A stretch of 54,356 nt of DNA, from assembly GCA_020723665.1 (NCBI GenBank), contig DYIL01000018.1, positions 1 through 54,356 of the forward strand. Direction: 5' to 3'. This document shows positions 1 to 10,115 of this stretch, one piece after another (the stretch's first letter is position 1; each line of letters begins with the position of its first letter). This DNA comes from Methyloversatilis universalis. Its GTDB lineage: Bacteria; Pseudomonadota; Gammaproteobacteria; Methylococcales; Methylococcaceae. The translations under genes were made by a program, and so were the position numbers. The notes under the pieces are model-generated. The model was not told the origin of the DNA. It worked only from the letters and a program-made list of their open reading frames with translations, and did no database searches.

Positions 1-52
1 CTGGAGAAGGCTCCGGGCTTCGAACAGAGCATAACTCCTTCTCGGTAAATAA

Positions 53-1789
53 TCACACGAGACGCGACAAGCCGATTGGCTCAACACCTGGACGACCACA
101 CCCCGCGAAAGCGCGGACTGGGGTGCAGGCTGGGTTCACGACTATGTCGATCCGAACACGGGCGTCCTCCTCAACTGGACCCCCGGTCAACCGATGCCGC
201 CCGACGAACCCGGCTACGAAAAAATGCGCGCCGCCTGGATCGCCCATAATCGGATCTACAACATCGATCGCGTGCTGGATGCAGCCCGGCTGTTCCGCCT
301 GACCGGCGATACACGCTACTTCGACTGGGCGGTTTCCCAACTCGATTTTTACGCCGACGCCTACCGCGGCTTTCCCCTGCAAACCTGGAACGGGCAAGTC
401 CAGCTGATGACCCAGAGTCTGGATGAAGCGACACGCGGCCTGGTATTGATCGAAGCCGTCCGGCTGCTTAAGCCCCACGTCCCGGCGGCCCGCGCCGACC
501 ATTGGCGCGAAGGGCTGTTCATGCCGTTGGCGGCCAACCTGATGGCGTCCTCGCGCGAGGTTCACAATATCGCCGTCTGGCATGCCGCGGCAGTGACGCT
601 GATCGGACTCGAGTTCGAACAGCCTGAGTTGATCGACTTCGGCAAGAATTGACCCATGGGCATTCCGTCACTTCTGGCGACGGGCGTATCGCCGGACTGG
701 TTCTGGTACGAAAACTCTTTTTCTTATCAGCATTATATGGTCCGGGCCTTGGTGGAAATGCTGGTCGGCGCGTCGCTGCGCGGGCGGCTGGCCGAGTTCG
801 CGCGGGAGCTCTGGATCGCGCAGAACCTGATGATCGCTCCGGTGACAGTCCGCTTCGCCAACGAGGATGCCCCAACCCTCAACGACTCGCCTCCCAATCG
901 CAAGGCGCCGAACCGCGCTCTGTGGGCGGCGTCCCGCCGGGTCTTGCCGACCTGGATCGGCTTGGACGAAGCGAAGGACCGGCTGAGCTGGGACAACTTG
1001 CTCGATCCGCCCAAGCCGGTCAACTCGGTGCCCGCTCTGCCCGACCTGGTATCGGAGCCAGTGCCGGGCCTGGATGCCGTTCAGATCGTGAAGAACGGCT
1101 GGCACGCTCTGTTGCGCTACGGGCAGAAAGCGAGGTTTCATGCCCAGCAGGAAGTTCTCACCTATGAACTGCAGTACGGCGACACCTGGATTCTCAAAGA
1201 TGCCGGCACCGTCGGCTACGGTTATTCGCTACACCTGAACTATTTCCGCCGAGCGCCGGCCCAGAACGTGCCCTTGGTCGACGGTGACGGACAATCCCCC
1301 TGGCCGTCCGAAGGGCAGCTCGACGACTTTGCGTCGGACGGCTCGTTCGCGGCGGTGTCCCATCCGAGCTACCGCACCGGCGTGACGGCGGCGAGGCGCC
1401 TCACTATCGGAAGCCAGACGTTTACCGACCGGGTGGCGGTAAAAACAGACTCGGACACCCCGCGTGCGATCGGCATGGTCATGAACACGCCTTGCGCCGT
1501 GACCTCCAGCGGCGAGACCTTGCCGGAGGGGGCGTCGCTGCCCGCTACGACGGCTTTCGGTTACTGGAAGGACTGGACCGCCTATTCGGCGCCGGGCACC
1601 TGGAGCGGCACGCTTCGCTGTGCCGGTCAGCAGTTCGCGCTGGCTATATCCGGAGCCGCCCTGCAGCGGGTGTTCGTGGGAACCGTTCCCGATTCCGCAT
1701 CGCCGTATACCCGCCGGGGCATCTATATCGAAGCCCTGGCGCCGGAGGCGCAGTTCTATCTGGTATTCCGCCCGCTCGACTTGCCGTAG
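53..1789 (+). pseudogene. Heparinase II/III-like polysaccharide lyase, broken
   Basis: One reading frame runs from just after a stop at 50-52 to 1789, interrupted by a single in-frame TGA at 650-652. Before the stop lies an alpha-helical toroid-like part (GWVHDYVDPNTG, then NREVHN-type SSREVHNIAVWH). After it come a continuation (DWFWYENSFSYQHYMV) and a C-terminal beta-sandwich of heparinase II/III type (NYFRRAPAQNVPLVDGDGQ). The family cleaves acidic polysaccharides such as heparin or alginate by beta-elimination. No start codon or signal peptide is visible, so the 5' end is also lost or lies in another frame in the first 50 bases. The second part alone (ATG at 656) could give a 377-residue protein lacking half the catalytic domain. 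A sequencing error at 650 (GGA read as TGA) cannot be excluded. The family is likely; the exact substrate is unknown. Confidence 0.7.
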
Positions 1790-1872
1790 GCATATGCCGA
1801 AGTACGGGCGAGGCGCGGAATAAGCCCCGTTCTGCGACCGCTCGCCCGGCCGGTCTGCTCGATAGCCGGACC

Positions 1873-2508
1873 CTATCCGATGCGGCTGAGATCGTGCCGC
1901 CGCTCCTCCGGCTCGGGCAGCAGGGTGTGGCCGTGCAACTTCGCAAGGATACAGGCGAGATTCGCCCCCAAAGCTTCGACGGCCGTATGCTGTTTTGAAT
2001 TCGCCAGCGTGCCGTCGGGCTGAAACGCCTCATGCGCCTTGGCCACCGCCAATTGGTCCGGCAGAACGATGACCCCGATGTTGCCCAGAATGGCCCGCAG
2101 GTGAACCAAGCCGCGGAGCCCCCCAAATCCCCCGGGCGAAGCCGACAGCAGGGCGGCGACCTTGTTCCGGAACGGCGCTAGACCATCCTCGCCGCCGACC
2201 GGTCGCGATACCCAGTCGATGGTATTCTTGAGCAGCGGCGTAATCGAGCTGTTGTATTCGGGAGAGGCAATCAAGAGTCCTTGATGCGCCATCATCAACT
2301 GTCTGAATTTCAGGGCGTTGTCGGGAATGCCGTCGCGATCCTCCAGATCGCCGTCGTAGATCGGCATCGGGAAGTCGCGCAGGTCCGCCACGGTCACTTC
2401 GGCACCGGCGCGGCGGGCGCCTGTCGCGGCGATCCGGACCAGCATCTTGTTGTACGAGCGCTCCCGCGCACTGCCGGCGAAGGCGAGAATTTTCGGCTTG
2501 GTCTCCAT
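1873..2508 (-). CDS. NADPH-dependent FMN reductase family protein
   Basis: A 211-residue flavodoxin-like protein of the NADPH-dependent FMN reductase family (azo-, chromate- and quinone-reductase relatives). The FMN phosphate loop is GSARERSYN at residues 12-19. The flavin-side loop SPEYNSSITPLLKN and the core segment APFRNKVAALLSASPGGFGG are typical, and the length matches the family. It reduces FMN or quinones at the expense of NAD(P)H in the cytoplasm. The ATG at 2508 has a GAGGGAC purine stretch just upstream. It starts 24 bp after the amidohydrolase stop on the same strand, so the two are probably co-transcribed, although no functional link is evident. It converges with the broken heparinase gene. 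The precise electron acceptor cannot be read from sequence. Confidence 0.85.
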   Translation of the reverse strand: METKPKILAFAGSARERSYNKMLVRIAATGARRAGAEVTVADLRDFPMPIYDGDLEDRDGIPDNALKFRQLMMAHQGLLIASPEYNSSITPLLKNTIDWVSRPVGGEDGLAPFRNKVAALLSASPGGFGGLRGLVHLRAILGNIGVIVLPDQLAVAKAHEAFQPDGTLANSKQHTAVEALGANLACILAKLHGHTLLPEPEERRHDLSRIG

Positions 2509-2532
2509 GGATGTCCCTCGAAATTCGATAGC

Positions 2533-3966
2533 CTACTTCGTGCGAAGCTCGTTTTGAAGCCGGGATCGCATCGCCAAGCGTTGCTCGTCCCACGCTTTGG
2601 GATAGAAAACGGCCCCTCCCTTGACCACGCGGAAGATGCGGCGCAAGTGAGTGACATCGGCCAGCGGATCGGCATCGAGCAGCACGAAATCGGCGAGCTT
2701 GCCTATCTCGACGGTCCCGAGTTCGTCGCTTCGACCCATGACGCGCGCCCCGCCCCGTGTCGCGGCGGCCAGAATCTCTTCGGGCGACAAACCGGCCTTG
2801 GCCATCAGCTCGAACTCCCGATGCAGCGCCGGCCCGTGTAGGGTGCCGATATTGCCGGCATCGGTCCCGGCGGCGATCGTGACGCCGCTTTGTTGTAAAC
2901 GCTTCAGATTCCAGAACGCGGTATCCCGGCCGAACCAGTGAAAAGCCCAAAGCCTCTTCCGGACAGGCAGGCGAGCCAGGTCGTCGAAAGACGCGATCGC
3001 ATCAGGATCGCCCAGGCGGCGTTCGATATCGCTCAAGCGGACCTTTTGCCCCAATACCTCCTGGTAACCTTCGTTCACGGCTAAAGTGGTCACGTACACC
3101 ACGTTCCTATCCTTCAAAAGCTTGATGAAGGCATCGTCGACCCGACGGTCATCCACGCTATGAGCGAGAATGTCCGCGCCCGCCTGCACCGCCGCACGGG
3201 CGATTTCGAGCTCGGTCGCGTGTAGGATGACCCGCGTGCCGGCGGCATGGCTGGCTTCGATCGCGGCTTGCACGAGGGCGGTCTGGAACGCTAGGCTTCG
3301 ACCGGGCAGCGGAATGAACCAGATTTTGATGAGGTCCGGCTTGCGCGCCAAAATCTCCCGCACCGCGGCGCGGCTCTCCTTGGCAGAATCGACCTTGATC
3401 AGTGCCGGATCTTCGGCCTTGAGTTCCTGCGGAAAATAAGTCGCGATCAAAGGCCCCGCCACAGCCACGCGCGGCGCCCGTTCGGTCCGCCTCGCGAGAT
3501 CACGCACCTCGAAGGTCCAGAACGGACCGCCGACGTCCACCACCGAGGTCACGCCGCTCGCCACGTATCGAGCCAAGGTGTCGGGGATGCTCTGCCCGAT
3601 CGCGGTGATCTCGTCCGCGTAAGGGCGAACATCCCGCAGATCGATCACATCCGGACGGGTATAAAGCCCGCCCGATTGAAAGAAGTGTATGTGCGCATCG
3701 ATCAAGCCGGGAACGATCCATTTGCCGCTCGCGTCGACTACCCGCGCTTCGGGAGGAATCGGTATCTCGTCCCGGCTTCCCACCGCCGCAATCCGCTCGC
3801 CTTGCACGAGAATTACGGCATCGGCGCGTGGCGCGCCGCCGGTTCCATCGATCAGGGTACCGCCGACAAAAGCCTTCATATCCGCTCCACTCCCGCTGGC
3901 GTAAACCAGGAGCGACAAAATGGTTGCCGATAGCCCGTGCACGCACGGTGATCGGTATCGCTTCAT
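2533..3966 (-). CDS. Exported amidohydrolase family protein
   Basis: A metal-dependent hydrolase of the amidohydrolase superfamily (imidazolonepropionase/prolidase-like branch). From the ATG at 3966 it has 477 residues, beginning with a signal peptide (basic MKRYR, hydrophobic GLSATILSLLVYA, cleavage near residue 28). The frame is open to 4032, but the signal peptide favours 3966. Metal ligands are visible: HIH at about 92-94, a candidate lysine in DLIKIWF, His in ILHATE and ILAHSVDD, and Asp in AGTDAGN. The C-terminal strand KLADFVLLDADPL is the usual return of the composite beta-sandwich. Family members hydrolyse cyclic amides, dipeptides or related C-N bonds; the signal peptide suggests a periplasmic role. 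The substrate is not predictable. It lies upstream of the FMN reductase gene on the same strand. Confidence 0.82.
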   Translation of the reverse strand: MKRYRSPCVHGLSATILSLLVYASGSGADMKAFVGGTLIDGTGGAPRADAVILVQGERIAAVGSRDEIPIPPEARVVDASGKWIVPGLIDAHIHFFQSGGLYTRPDVIDLRDVRPYADEITAIGQSIPDTLARYVASGVTSVVDVGGPFWTFEVRDLARRTERAPRVAVAGPLIATYFPQELKAEDPALIKVDSAKESRAAVREILARKPDLIKIWFIPLPGRSLAFQTALVQAAIEASHAAGTRVILHATELEIARAAVQAGADILAHSVDDRRVDDAFIKLLKDRNVVYVTTLAVNEGYQEVLGQKVRLSDIERRLGDPDAIASFDDLARLPVRKRLWAFHWFGRDTAFWNLKRLQQSGVTIAAGTDAGNIGTLHGPALHREFELMAKAGLSPEEILAAATRGGARVMGRSDELGTVEIGKLADFVLLDADPLADVTHLRRIFRVVKGGAVFYPKAWDEQRLAMRSRLQNELRTK

Positions 3967-4050
3967 CTTCCGATTCACGGACACGCGAACTATTTCTTTC
4001 GACCGCGGCTCGGGCCGTTCATTGCAGCGCAATGAACGGGATCACGCGTC

Positions 4051-4175
4051 TAATTCCATTTTTCGAACAATAGGAAAATTTCTTTAATGGTAGGCCTGGA
4101 TAAGCCTATCCTGAGCAACGTCGAAGGGCTTGTTCCGGCCTACAGCGTTTTCCTTTTGATTGAGAAATGGAATTA
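4051..4175. repeat. Family A MITE-like element, copy 1
   Basis: A 125-bp element bounded by a perfect 11-bp inverted repeat, TAATTCCATTT on the left and AAATGGAATTA on the right. Inside is the shared core ATAAGCCTATCCTGAGCAAC and the arm GTTTTCCTTTTGATTGAG. Related copies lie at 15364-15487 and 44688-44823 in inverse orientation, with a half copy ending at 7696. It carries no coding capacity and sits between the amidohydrolase and the sensor gene. Confidence 0.75.
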
Positions 4176-4279
4176 CGCCTTCCGCATCGGGGAAAAGAGC
4201 CGGGGAGATTTTTCGGTTTGGCGTGGCTCCCTCCTGTTGTCGGCAAAGGGTTGCCGACCTCTTATATCCCGATACGGAC

Positions 4280-5254
4280 TTACGGCAGCAACCACGTCAG
4301 CGGGACAAGGGCAACCAGGATCGAAACGGCCGCGGCGAACAACGGCACATAGCGCTTCGGCTTCGCGAGTTCGTTGGCTCGCAAGGCAAATACGCCGTGC
4401 AGCATATCCATGAGCTGTTCGATCAGAGCGATATTGGCCTCGATTGCCCGGGTCGCCTCGGCAAAATAAGGTTTGAGCTCGAGCTCGATGCGGCTCGGCA
4501 GAATGACGCGTTCATTGAGGAGATGCACGAATTTTCGGGTCGATTCGCGGCTGGTTGCCAAACCCGCTTGCAGATCCCGCCCAGTCGGTGGAGAAAGGTC
4601 CCGCAGCGCAGCCTGAACCTCGTTCAGGAGGCCGTCGATGCGATGGGCCAAAAAACCCAGTTTGATCCGGAACACCGGCGGGCATTTTCCGGACGCAATC
4701 ACACCCGCCCCGAGGCCGCGTCCCTGCCCGATCTGCTCGATCAGTTCGGGAAGTCGGCGTACCAGAATCGCCGCCATGCGCCGATTGGACGGATCGGGAT
4801 CGAACATTATCCCGGAGCTATCCGCCGCCTCCTCCATGAGACACAGAACTTCCCGGATGATCCGCGTATGGACGGCGAAACTTTCGGCGGGAGAGAGGTC
4901 GAAGAGCCCGCGTTTCAACTCCCGCCAGGAATCGTGAATGGCTCGCCAGCGGGACAACTGCCCGGCATGCGCATCGGCACCTTCGTCGGCGAGAGACATT
5001 GTCGCCCGCAACTGCTCTTCGATGTTCTTCTGAACGGACGGCAGACGCTCCCTGAAAGCCGTATCCCCGTTCAAGCAGGAGTTGGCCATGCCCCGATGCT
5101 GCTGAAGACTGATCATCAATTCAGTGGCATGGCGTAAATGGACGATACCCGCCGTCTTGCGGTCGAGCACGGCTCTTTCCAATCGTTGTTCGACGGCAAC
5201 CAGAAGCATCAGAAAAGCCAATAACAGGATAAATCCGGTCAGAATGGGAAACAT
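4280..5254 (-). CDS. Membrane-anchored NIT-type sensor domain protein without an output domain
   Basis: A 324-residue protein with an N-terminal membrane helix (MFPILTGFILLLAFLMLLV) and a C-terminal one (FAAAVSILVALVPLTWLL), so the central helical region should be periplasmic. That region has the pattern of nitrate/nitrite-sensing (NIT) domains: HRGMANSCLNGD, LCLMEEAAD, LIEQIGQGRGLGAG. The same landmarks occur in the chemoreceptor directly upstream ([26 protein letters not shown]), so the pair looks like a duplication in which this copy kept only the input module. No HAMP, kinase, cyclase or chemotaxis output is present. The frame is open further upstream, but ATG 5254 is preceded by GAGGAG at good spacing and begins exactly at the membrane helix. 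It starts 25 bp after the chemoreceptor stop and is presumably co-transcribed. Function beyond sensing is unknown. Confidence 0.7.
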   Translation of the reverse strand: MFPILTGFILLLAFLMLLVAVEQRLERAVLDRKTAGIVHLRHATELMISLQQHRGMANSCLNGDTAFRERLPSVQKNIEEQLRATMSLADEGADAHAGQLSRWRAIHDSWRELKRGLFDLSPAESFAVHTRIIREVLCLMEEAADSSGIMFDPDPSNRRMAAILVRRLPELIEQIGQGRGLGAGVIASGKCPPVFRIKLGFLAHRIDGLLNEVQAALRDLSPPTGRDLQAGLATSRESTRKFVHLLNERVILPSRIELELKPYFAEATRAIEANIALIEQLMDMLHGVFALRANELAKPKRYVPLFAAAVSILVALVPLTWLLP

Positions 5255-5279
5255 GACGATCTCCTCAACGGATGCGGAA

Positions 5280-7304
5280 TCAGATTTGGAATTGATGAAC
5301 CATCGTCCTAAGGTTCGCCGCCAGTTGTTCGAGATGCTTGGCGATGGCCGAGGTCTCCTGGGCGACCGTCCTGCTTTCGCCGGCCTTCCCGGCGATTTGC
5401 TCGACATGCTGGGCGATATCCTGGCTGACCATGCTCTGTTCGTGAGTGGCGGCGGCGATGGTCGTGATGCTCTGCACGGTTTGCAACGCGCCTTCATGGA
5501 TGGAGGCGAGGGAGCTCGCCGCCTCGGTCGCCAGTGAAACCCCGGCCGAGACCTGCTCGCTGCCGGCCCGCATCGCGCTCACGGCTCGGCCGATGCTGTC
5601 CTGGATGGACGCGATGGTTTGCCTGATTTCGTCCGTCGCATGGCGGGTGCGGGCGGCGAGCTGCCGAACCTCGTCGGCGACGACGGCAAAGCCGCGTCCT
5701 TGTTCGCCGGCGCGGGCCGCCTCTATAGCGGCGTTCAGAGCGAGCAGATTGGTCTGGTCCGCGATGTCGGTGATGACCTTGACGATCGCGCTGATCTCGT
5801 CGGATCGCGCGCCGAGCGCCGTGATCAGCTCCGAGGACTGGCGAACCGAGTCGGCCAGCTTTTCCATTTCGCCGGCGGTGCGGCGGACGACGATTTCGCC
5901 TTGCGCGGACAATTCTCTGGCCCGGCTGGAAATCCGCTCCGCTTCACCGGCGTGACGAGCGACCTCGGCGATGCTGACCGTCATCTCCTCCATGGCAGCC
6001 GCCGTACTTCCGGCTGCGTCGGACTGAAGATTCGCGCTGTAGGCGACCCGCTCGGTGGCGCCGGAGAGTTCACTAGCGGCATTGCTCAATTCCTCGGCCG
6101 AAGCGACTACGCTGGCAACAAAGCGGCTGAACTCGCGGGCGACGCCGTTGAAGCCGTCGGCCACTTGCACCAACTCGTCCCGCGAGTTTATGTGAGTTTT
6201 CGCGGTCAGATCGCCGGCGGCCAGACGCCGGCCGCTGCTGACCAGGGTACATACTGTCTGCCGTACCGACACATAAAAGGCGGCGAATAGGTAGACGGAC
6301 ACCAAAACCGTAGTGACGGCGATCACGACGACCAGACGGCTTTTGGCGTCAAAGGCGGCGATACGCTCCTCCAGCAAGCGATCCAGCGTGGGCAGAACCG
6401 TATCGTAGAGGGCGAACTGAGCGTCGATGGCCTGGGTTCCGGCGGCAAAATAGTCGGAAGGCGACAACGTGATGGAATTTTTGGAGATCAGCTCGTTCCA
6501 CTGTAAATCCAGAAAGGTCTTGAGACGAGTGAGACTCTGTTCGAGACCGGCAGCCAGCACGGGCTTGACAGACGAATTGGTCTGGAAAACGACGTCCATG
6601 CCTCGCTCGATGGCGCGCTGATTTTCCAGGATAAGCGTGTTCAGCATGATCAGGCGGGATTTCTGGTCCGGTTCGTTCGCCTGGCGAGCGGCCATTCCGG
6701 TACCCAAGCCCCGCGCCTGTCCGAGGTTCTCCATCAAGGCCGGAAGTTTGACGATTGCGGCATCGGCGAGGTAGGCGCTATCGAGAACGGGATCCAGGAC
6801 CAGATTGGAGGTCTCTCCGATGTGGCCGATCAGCCCCTGCAAGCCGGCGATCAGGGACGTGTGGGCGGCAAAATTATCCTTCGCATCCGCGCCCGCGGAT
6901 TGATTCGCCAGACGATTCCACGCTTGTTTCACGGCATTCCATCGATTTGCGGTGTGCAACGTGGAATCCAGCCGACTGTCGATCTCGTCCACTGCGGCTT
7001 TGGTTTCCTCGATGCGGACTCGCAAGGCCCGAATTTCGTCGTCGAAAGACCGGTCCCCGTTGAGTGCGGCGTAAACCATCCCTCGGTGTTTCGGAAAATC
7101 CTGCAACAATGGCTGCAAAGCCCTCAAATATTCCACGCCGGACCGTTCCTTGCGGGCGAATGCGCTGCCAGCGTTCATCTCGACGATCAGCAGGTACAGG
7201 TAAACGGCCAGCGGCACGACGAAGACCAGACCAATGAACAGGAATTTATAAGGAAAGCGAAGATGGCTCAGCAAAACGATGGCTGGCCGAAGCACGTTGT
7301 ACAT
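5280..7304 (-). CDS. Methyl-accepting chemotaxis protein with NIT-type input domain
   Basis: A 674-residue chemoreceptor. TM1 is at about 20-40 ([19 protein letters not shown]). A periplasmic helical domain of NIT type follows ([22 protein letters not shown]), then TM2 ([19 protein letters not shown]), a HAMP domain ([21 protein letters not shown]) and a long MA signalling domain. The signalling hairpin tip is [20 protein letters not shown] followed by [19 protein letters not shown], which binds CheA/CheW. There is no C-terminal CheR/CheB pentapeptide. The frame is open to 7460, but ATG 7304 has AAGGGA upstream and fits the membrane topology. NIT domains are linked to nitrate/nitrite in characterised members; the ligand here is inferred only. 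It is followed at 25 bp by a stand-alone copy of the input domain. Confidence 0.9.
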   Translation of the reverse strand: MYNVLRPAIVLLSHLRFPYKFLFIGLVFVVPLAVYLYLLIVEMNAGSAFARKERSGVEYLRALQPLLQDFPKHRGMVYAALNGDRSFDDEIRALRVRIEETKAAVDEIDSRLDSTLHTANRWNAVKQAWNRLANQSAGADAKDNFAAHTSLIAGLQGLIGHIGETSNLVLDPVLDSAYLADAAIVKLPALMENLGQARGLGTGMAARQANEPDQKSRLIMLNTLILENQRAIERGMDVVFQTNSSVKPVLAAGLEQSLTRLKTFLDLQWNELISKNSITLSPSDYFAAGTQAIDAQFALYDTVLPTLDRLLEERIAAFDAKSRLVVVIAVTTVLVSVYLFAAFYVSVRQTVCTLVSSGRRLAAGDLTAKTHINSRDELVQVADGFNGVAREFSRFVASVVASAEELSNAASELSGATERVAYSANLQSDAAGSTAAAMEEMTVSIAEVARHAGEAERISSRARELSAQGEIVVRRTAGEMEKLADSVRQSSELITALGARSDEISAIVKVITDIADQTNLLALNAAIEAARAGEQGRGFAVVADEVRQLAARTRHATDEIRQTIASIQDSIGRAVSAMRAGSEQVSAGVSLATEAASSLASIHEGALQTVQSITTIAAATHEQSMVSQDIAQHVEQIAGKAGESRTVAQETSAIAKHLEQLAANLRTMVHQFQI

Positions 7305-7586
7305 AAATGTTCCCTTGCAATTAGGCGCTGTTTGAAACCTGAGCAATCGTCGGGCAAAAAAAGCGTCCAGCGGGGTCACGATGACCGCCGATGGACGCCG
7401 TTGTCCGTTGATTCGTGCCCCCTTTAGCACTTTATGACGAAAATACATAATGCATGCCATGTGGAAGCGCAGAGAGCCGGTCGGCCCGATTCACCGGAAT
7501 CGGGCCGATTGCGGGGACTATCTTGTATGCCAAGGACATGCGCCGGCACATCGACCAGGCGCACAAAAATAGGGGAACGCGCACCA

Positions 7587-7754
7587 TAAGGAAGCTCTGA
7601 ATGAGCCCTTTCCCTCTGGGACAAACCTGTCCTGAGCGAAGTCGAAGGGTTTATTCCGGCCTACAACGTTTTCCTTTTGATTGAGAAATGGAATTAGATC
7701 AAACAGTTGCACTGTTCGCTTTGCCCACTGGAAACTTAATCAGAGCGTCCTTAA
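7587..7754. repeat. Family B MITE-like element with a nested family A half
   Basis: The element begins TAAGGAAGCTCTGA and ends TCAGAGCGTCCTTA, the inverted repeat of family B. Inside, positions up to 7696 are the right half of family A (TTGATTGAGAAATGGAATTA). They are followed by ATCAAACAGTTGCACTGTTC, which recurs at 13750-13770. The rest of the 7305-7812 gap holds no gene I can support; the promoters of the flanking genes must lie there. Confidence 0.7.
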
Positions 7755-7812
7755 GCTGGGGCCGAACGGCGTCGAAAAAACGCAATCTTCACATCGACAG
7801 GGATGAGGTCAC

Positions 7813-8934
7813 ATGAAAAAGACTCACGGGACAAGAATCGAATCGTCAGCGATTTTGGCCGGCACAATCGTGCCCCTGGCCTTGCTGGCGTCCCCGCTGT
7901 GCGCAAGGACGCTCGGCATGGTGGCAGACAACACCACGGCTTCGGTCACGATATTCGACGCCGATACCGACACCGTGCTGGGGTCGGTACGCATCGAAAC
8001 CGCCGGCCTCGCGATCGGTGACGTTCTCATCACGCCGGATCAGACGCGGGGATTCGTGACGAATTTCAACAGCGAAGTCTTCGTCATCGACTTGACCGCG
8101 TCGCCTCCCCGCCTCGCCGACGGCACGAATCCGATTCCCATCGCCAACAACGGCGAGGATCTGTCGATCAGCCCGGACGGGAAGTTCCTGCTGGTGTCCG
8201 ATGGCCTCTTCACTCAGCCGATCTCGGTCATCGACATCGCCAAACAGGCCGAAACGAGCACCATGTCCGTAGGCACCGACACCAACTCGATCGACGTCTG
8301 CAGCGACGGTTCGGTGCTGGCCACATCGTCCGCCGACGCAACGGTGCGCCGGCTCGTCCTTAGCGAGGACGGCACCCTGAAAGACACCGGCGAAGTCCTG
8401 TCGCTCGGTTTCGGTGAACCCAACAATGTCCTCTGTGTTCCGGGCGCCATGTCGGGCCTCGTAATCAGCCGCGGCGGCGCCGAAATGACGTCGTTTACCA
8501 TCCCGGGGCTGGAGCGGGTCGACGTGCGCGCGCTATCCGGCACGTCCACCGGGATTTCCGGCTTGGTCGACTCAGCGGAAGAGCGCGTAATCGCCAGAAG
8601 TAACGGCGAATCCTCGGGAAGCACGGGCTTCATAGACATCTTCCGCTACGACGCCCAAAAGGCCACGCTCGACTTCGAACCGCTCCTTGCGCTTCCGATT
8701 TCCGACGCGCCGGAATTCTACGGAACGGATCAGATGGCGCTGCATCCGAACCAGGCCAAATTGTACGTCTCGGAGCCCGATACCCTGCGGGTGTATGACG
8801 CGAACAGCGGAGTTCCGCTGACGTCCATCAGCAATCCGAACATCGTGCGACCGACCGGAGTGACGATAGTTACGGATCGATGCGAAGGTCCTCCGCTCGA
8901 AGGAATGATCTCGGAAGCCTGCGCTCCGCCATGA
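7813..8934 (+). CDS. Exported YVTN/YncE-type beta-propeller protein
   Basis: A 373-residue protein with a signal peptide (MKKTHGTRIESS, then the hydrophobic ILAGTIVPLALLASPLCA), so it should be exported. The mature part is made of repeating beta-propeller blades of YncE/YVTN type: DNTTASVTIFDADTDTVLG, NNGEDLSISPDGKFLLVSDG, VSVGTDTNSIDVCSDGSVL, QMALHPNQAKLYVSEPDTL. Such propellers are found as surface or periplasmic binding proteins and as lactonase-like enzymes; no catalytic motif stands out. Cysteines near the C-terminus (DRCEGPP, SEACAPP) could form a disulfide. ATG 7813 follows GATGAGGT. It stands alone, with 214 bp to the next gene. Confidence 0.75.
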   Translation: MKKTHGTRIESSAILAGTIVPLALLASPLCARTLGMVADNTTASVTIFDADTDTVLGSVRIETAGLAIGDVLITPDQTRGFVTNFNSEVFVIDLTASPPRLADGTNPIPIANNGEDLSISPDGKFLLVSDGLFTQPISVIDIAKQAETSTMSVGTDTNSIDVCSDGSVLATSSADATVRRLVLSEDGTLKDTGEVLSLGFGEPNNVLCVPGAMSGLVISRGGAEMTSFTIPGLERVDVRALSGTSTGISGLVDSAEERVIARSNGESSGSTGFIDIFRYDAQKATLDFEPLLALPISDAPEFYGTDQMALHPNQAKLYVSEPDTLRVYDANSGVPLTSISNPNIVRPTGVTIVTDRCEGPPLEGMISEACAPP

Positions 8935-9148
8935 GGCAAGCTGACGCAGCAGTTTCTCGACATCGGTCCAGATGGAAGCCTGACAGGGCTTCCGCTCTCT
9001 TCAAGGAACCCGTTCACAAACCCGAGCACCAACGCGGCGATGTCCCATGGATTTCCCCTCGGTTCGCCAGTAACCTTAGCCCGAAGCGCGGACCGACCAG
9101 CGCGTATTCGATCAGGCACACTCCACTCGGATTCTGAGGAGACTCACC

Positions 9149-10066
9149 ATGACCGAACCCGCTCCCATACGCGGACTCTGGTGCGCGACGCTGACGCCAC
9201 TCGGACGCGACGGAGATGTCGACCACGCGAGACTCGCGTCGCACGTGCGGCTGCTGCTGGCCAAGGGCGTCGACGGCGTCGTGCCGTTCGGTACGACCGG
9301 CGAAGGTCCTTCCTTTTCCGTCGCCGAGCGCTGCGAGGCACTGGATGCGCTGCTGGCCGCCAACGTCGGTCCGGATCGCCTGCTCGCCGCCACAGGCGCC
9401 GCCGCGTTCACCGACACCCTGGCGCTGACACGGCATGCGCTGGAATCCGGCTGTCCGCGCTGCCTGATCCTGCCGCCGTTCTTCTGGAAACCCTTGACCG
9501 ACGAAGCCTTGTTCCGTTACTACGCTAGCCTGATCGATGCCGTCGGCGACCTGCGCCTGCGCGTCTACCTATACCATATCCCGCAGCTATCGGGCGTGCC
9601 GATCCGTCCCGAAACCGTCGCTCGCCTATCGACCGCCTATCCTGGCATCATCGCCGGCGTGAAGGACAGCGGCGGCGATTTCGAACATACCGCCGAGCTG
9701 TTGCGGCGCGCACCCCAGCTTTCCATACTGGTCGGCCACGAACCTCACCTGGCGCGGCTGATGCGCGCGGGCGGCGCAGGAACGATTTGCGGCATCGCGA
9801 ACCTTTTGCCGGAATTGATCGCCGCCCTATTCGAACCGGACGCGACCGCCGACGACGAAACCCGCGTCCGCACATTCCTGGACTTCGTCCTGCGCTACCC
9901 CTTCGTTCCCGCGTTCAAGGCGATCCGCGCCGCGCAGACCGGAGACTCGGCCTGGCTTGCGCCCCGGCCGCCGCTGTCGCCCCTTACCGAAGGCGAGCGG
10001 GCGGCACTGCTCGCCGCACTTCGAAGCGCCGGCTTCGGCATCGCGCCGGAAACAGACGGATTGTGA
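9149..10066 (+). CDS. Dihydrodipicolinate synthase family aldolase
   Basis: A 305-residue TIM-barrel protein of the DHDPS/N-acetylneuraminate lyase superfamily. These enzymes form a Schiff base with a 2-oxo acid such as pyruvate and catalyse aldol addition or cleavage. GTTGEG at residues 48-53 binds the carboxylate, the catalytic tyrosine lies in YLYHIPQLSG and the Schiff-base lysine in AGVKDSGGD near residue 170. It differs from housekeeping DapA in the tyrosine motif and in the C-terminal half (PFVPAFKAIRAAQTG), which fits a catabolic or specialised member. ATG 9149 is preceded by GAGGAG. No pathway partner is adjacent, so the substrate is open. Confidence 0.85.
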   Translation: MTEPAPIRGLWCATLTPLGRDGDVDHARLASHVRLLLAKGVDGVVPFGTTGEGPSFSVAERCEALDALLAANVGPDRLLAATGAAAFTDTLALTRHALESGCPRCLILPPFFWKPLTDEALFRYYASLIDAVGDLRLRVYLYHIPQLSGVPIRPETVARLSTAYPGIIAGVKDSGGDFEHTAELLRRAPQLSILVGHEPHLARLMRAGGAGTICGIANLLPELIAALFEPDATADDETRVRTFLDFVLRYPFVPAFKAIRAAQTGDSAWLAPRPPLSPLTEGERAALLAALRSAGFGIAPETDGL

Positions 10067-10115
10067 CGCGCCCGGCTGCATGTCCGCCGACTCTCGAACT
10101 CCCGGTTCTTCCGGC

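Noticed and set aside
4160..5137. 325-codon plus-strand frame starting inside a family A repeat
   Set aside because: Antisense to the sensor-domain gene, which has membrane helices, homology to its neighbour and a good ribosome site.
8974..8993. Hairpin GGAAGCC/GGCTTCC after the beta-propeller gene as terminator
   Set aside because: A short 7-bp stem with no T-run; too weak to call.
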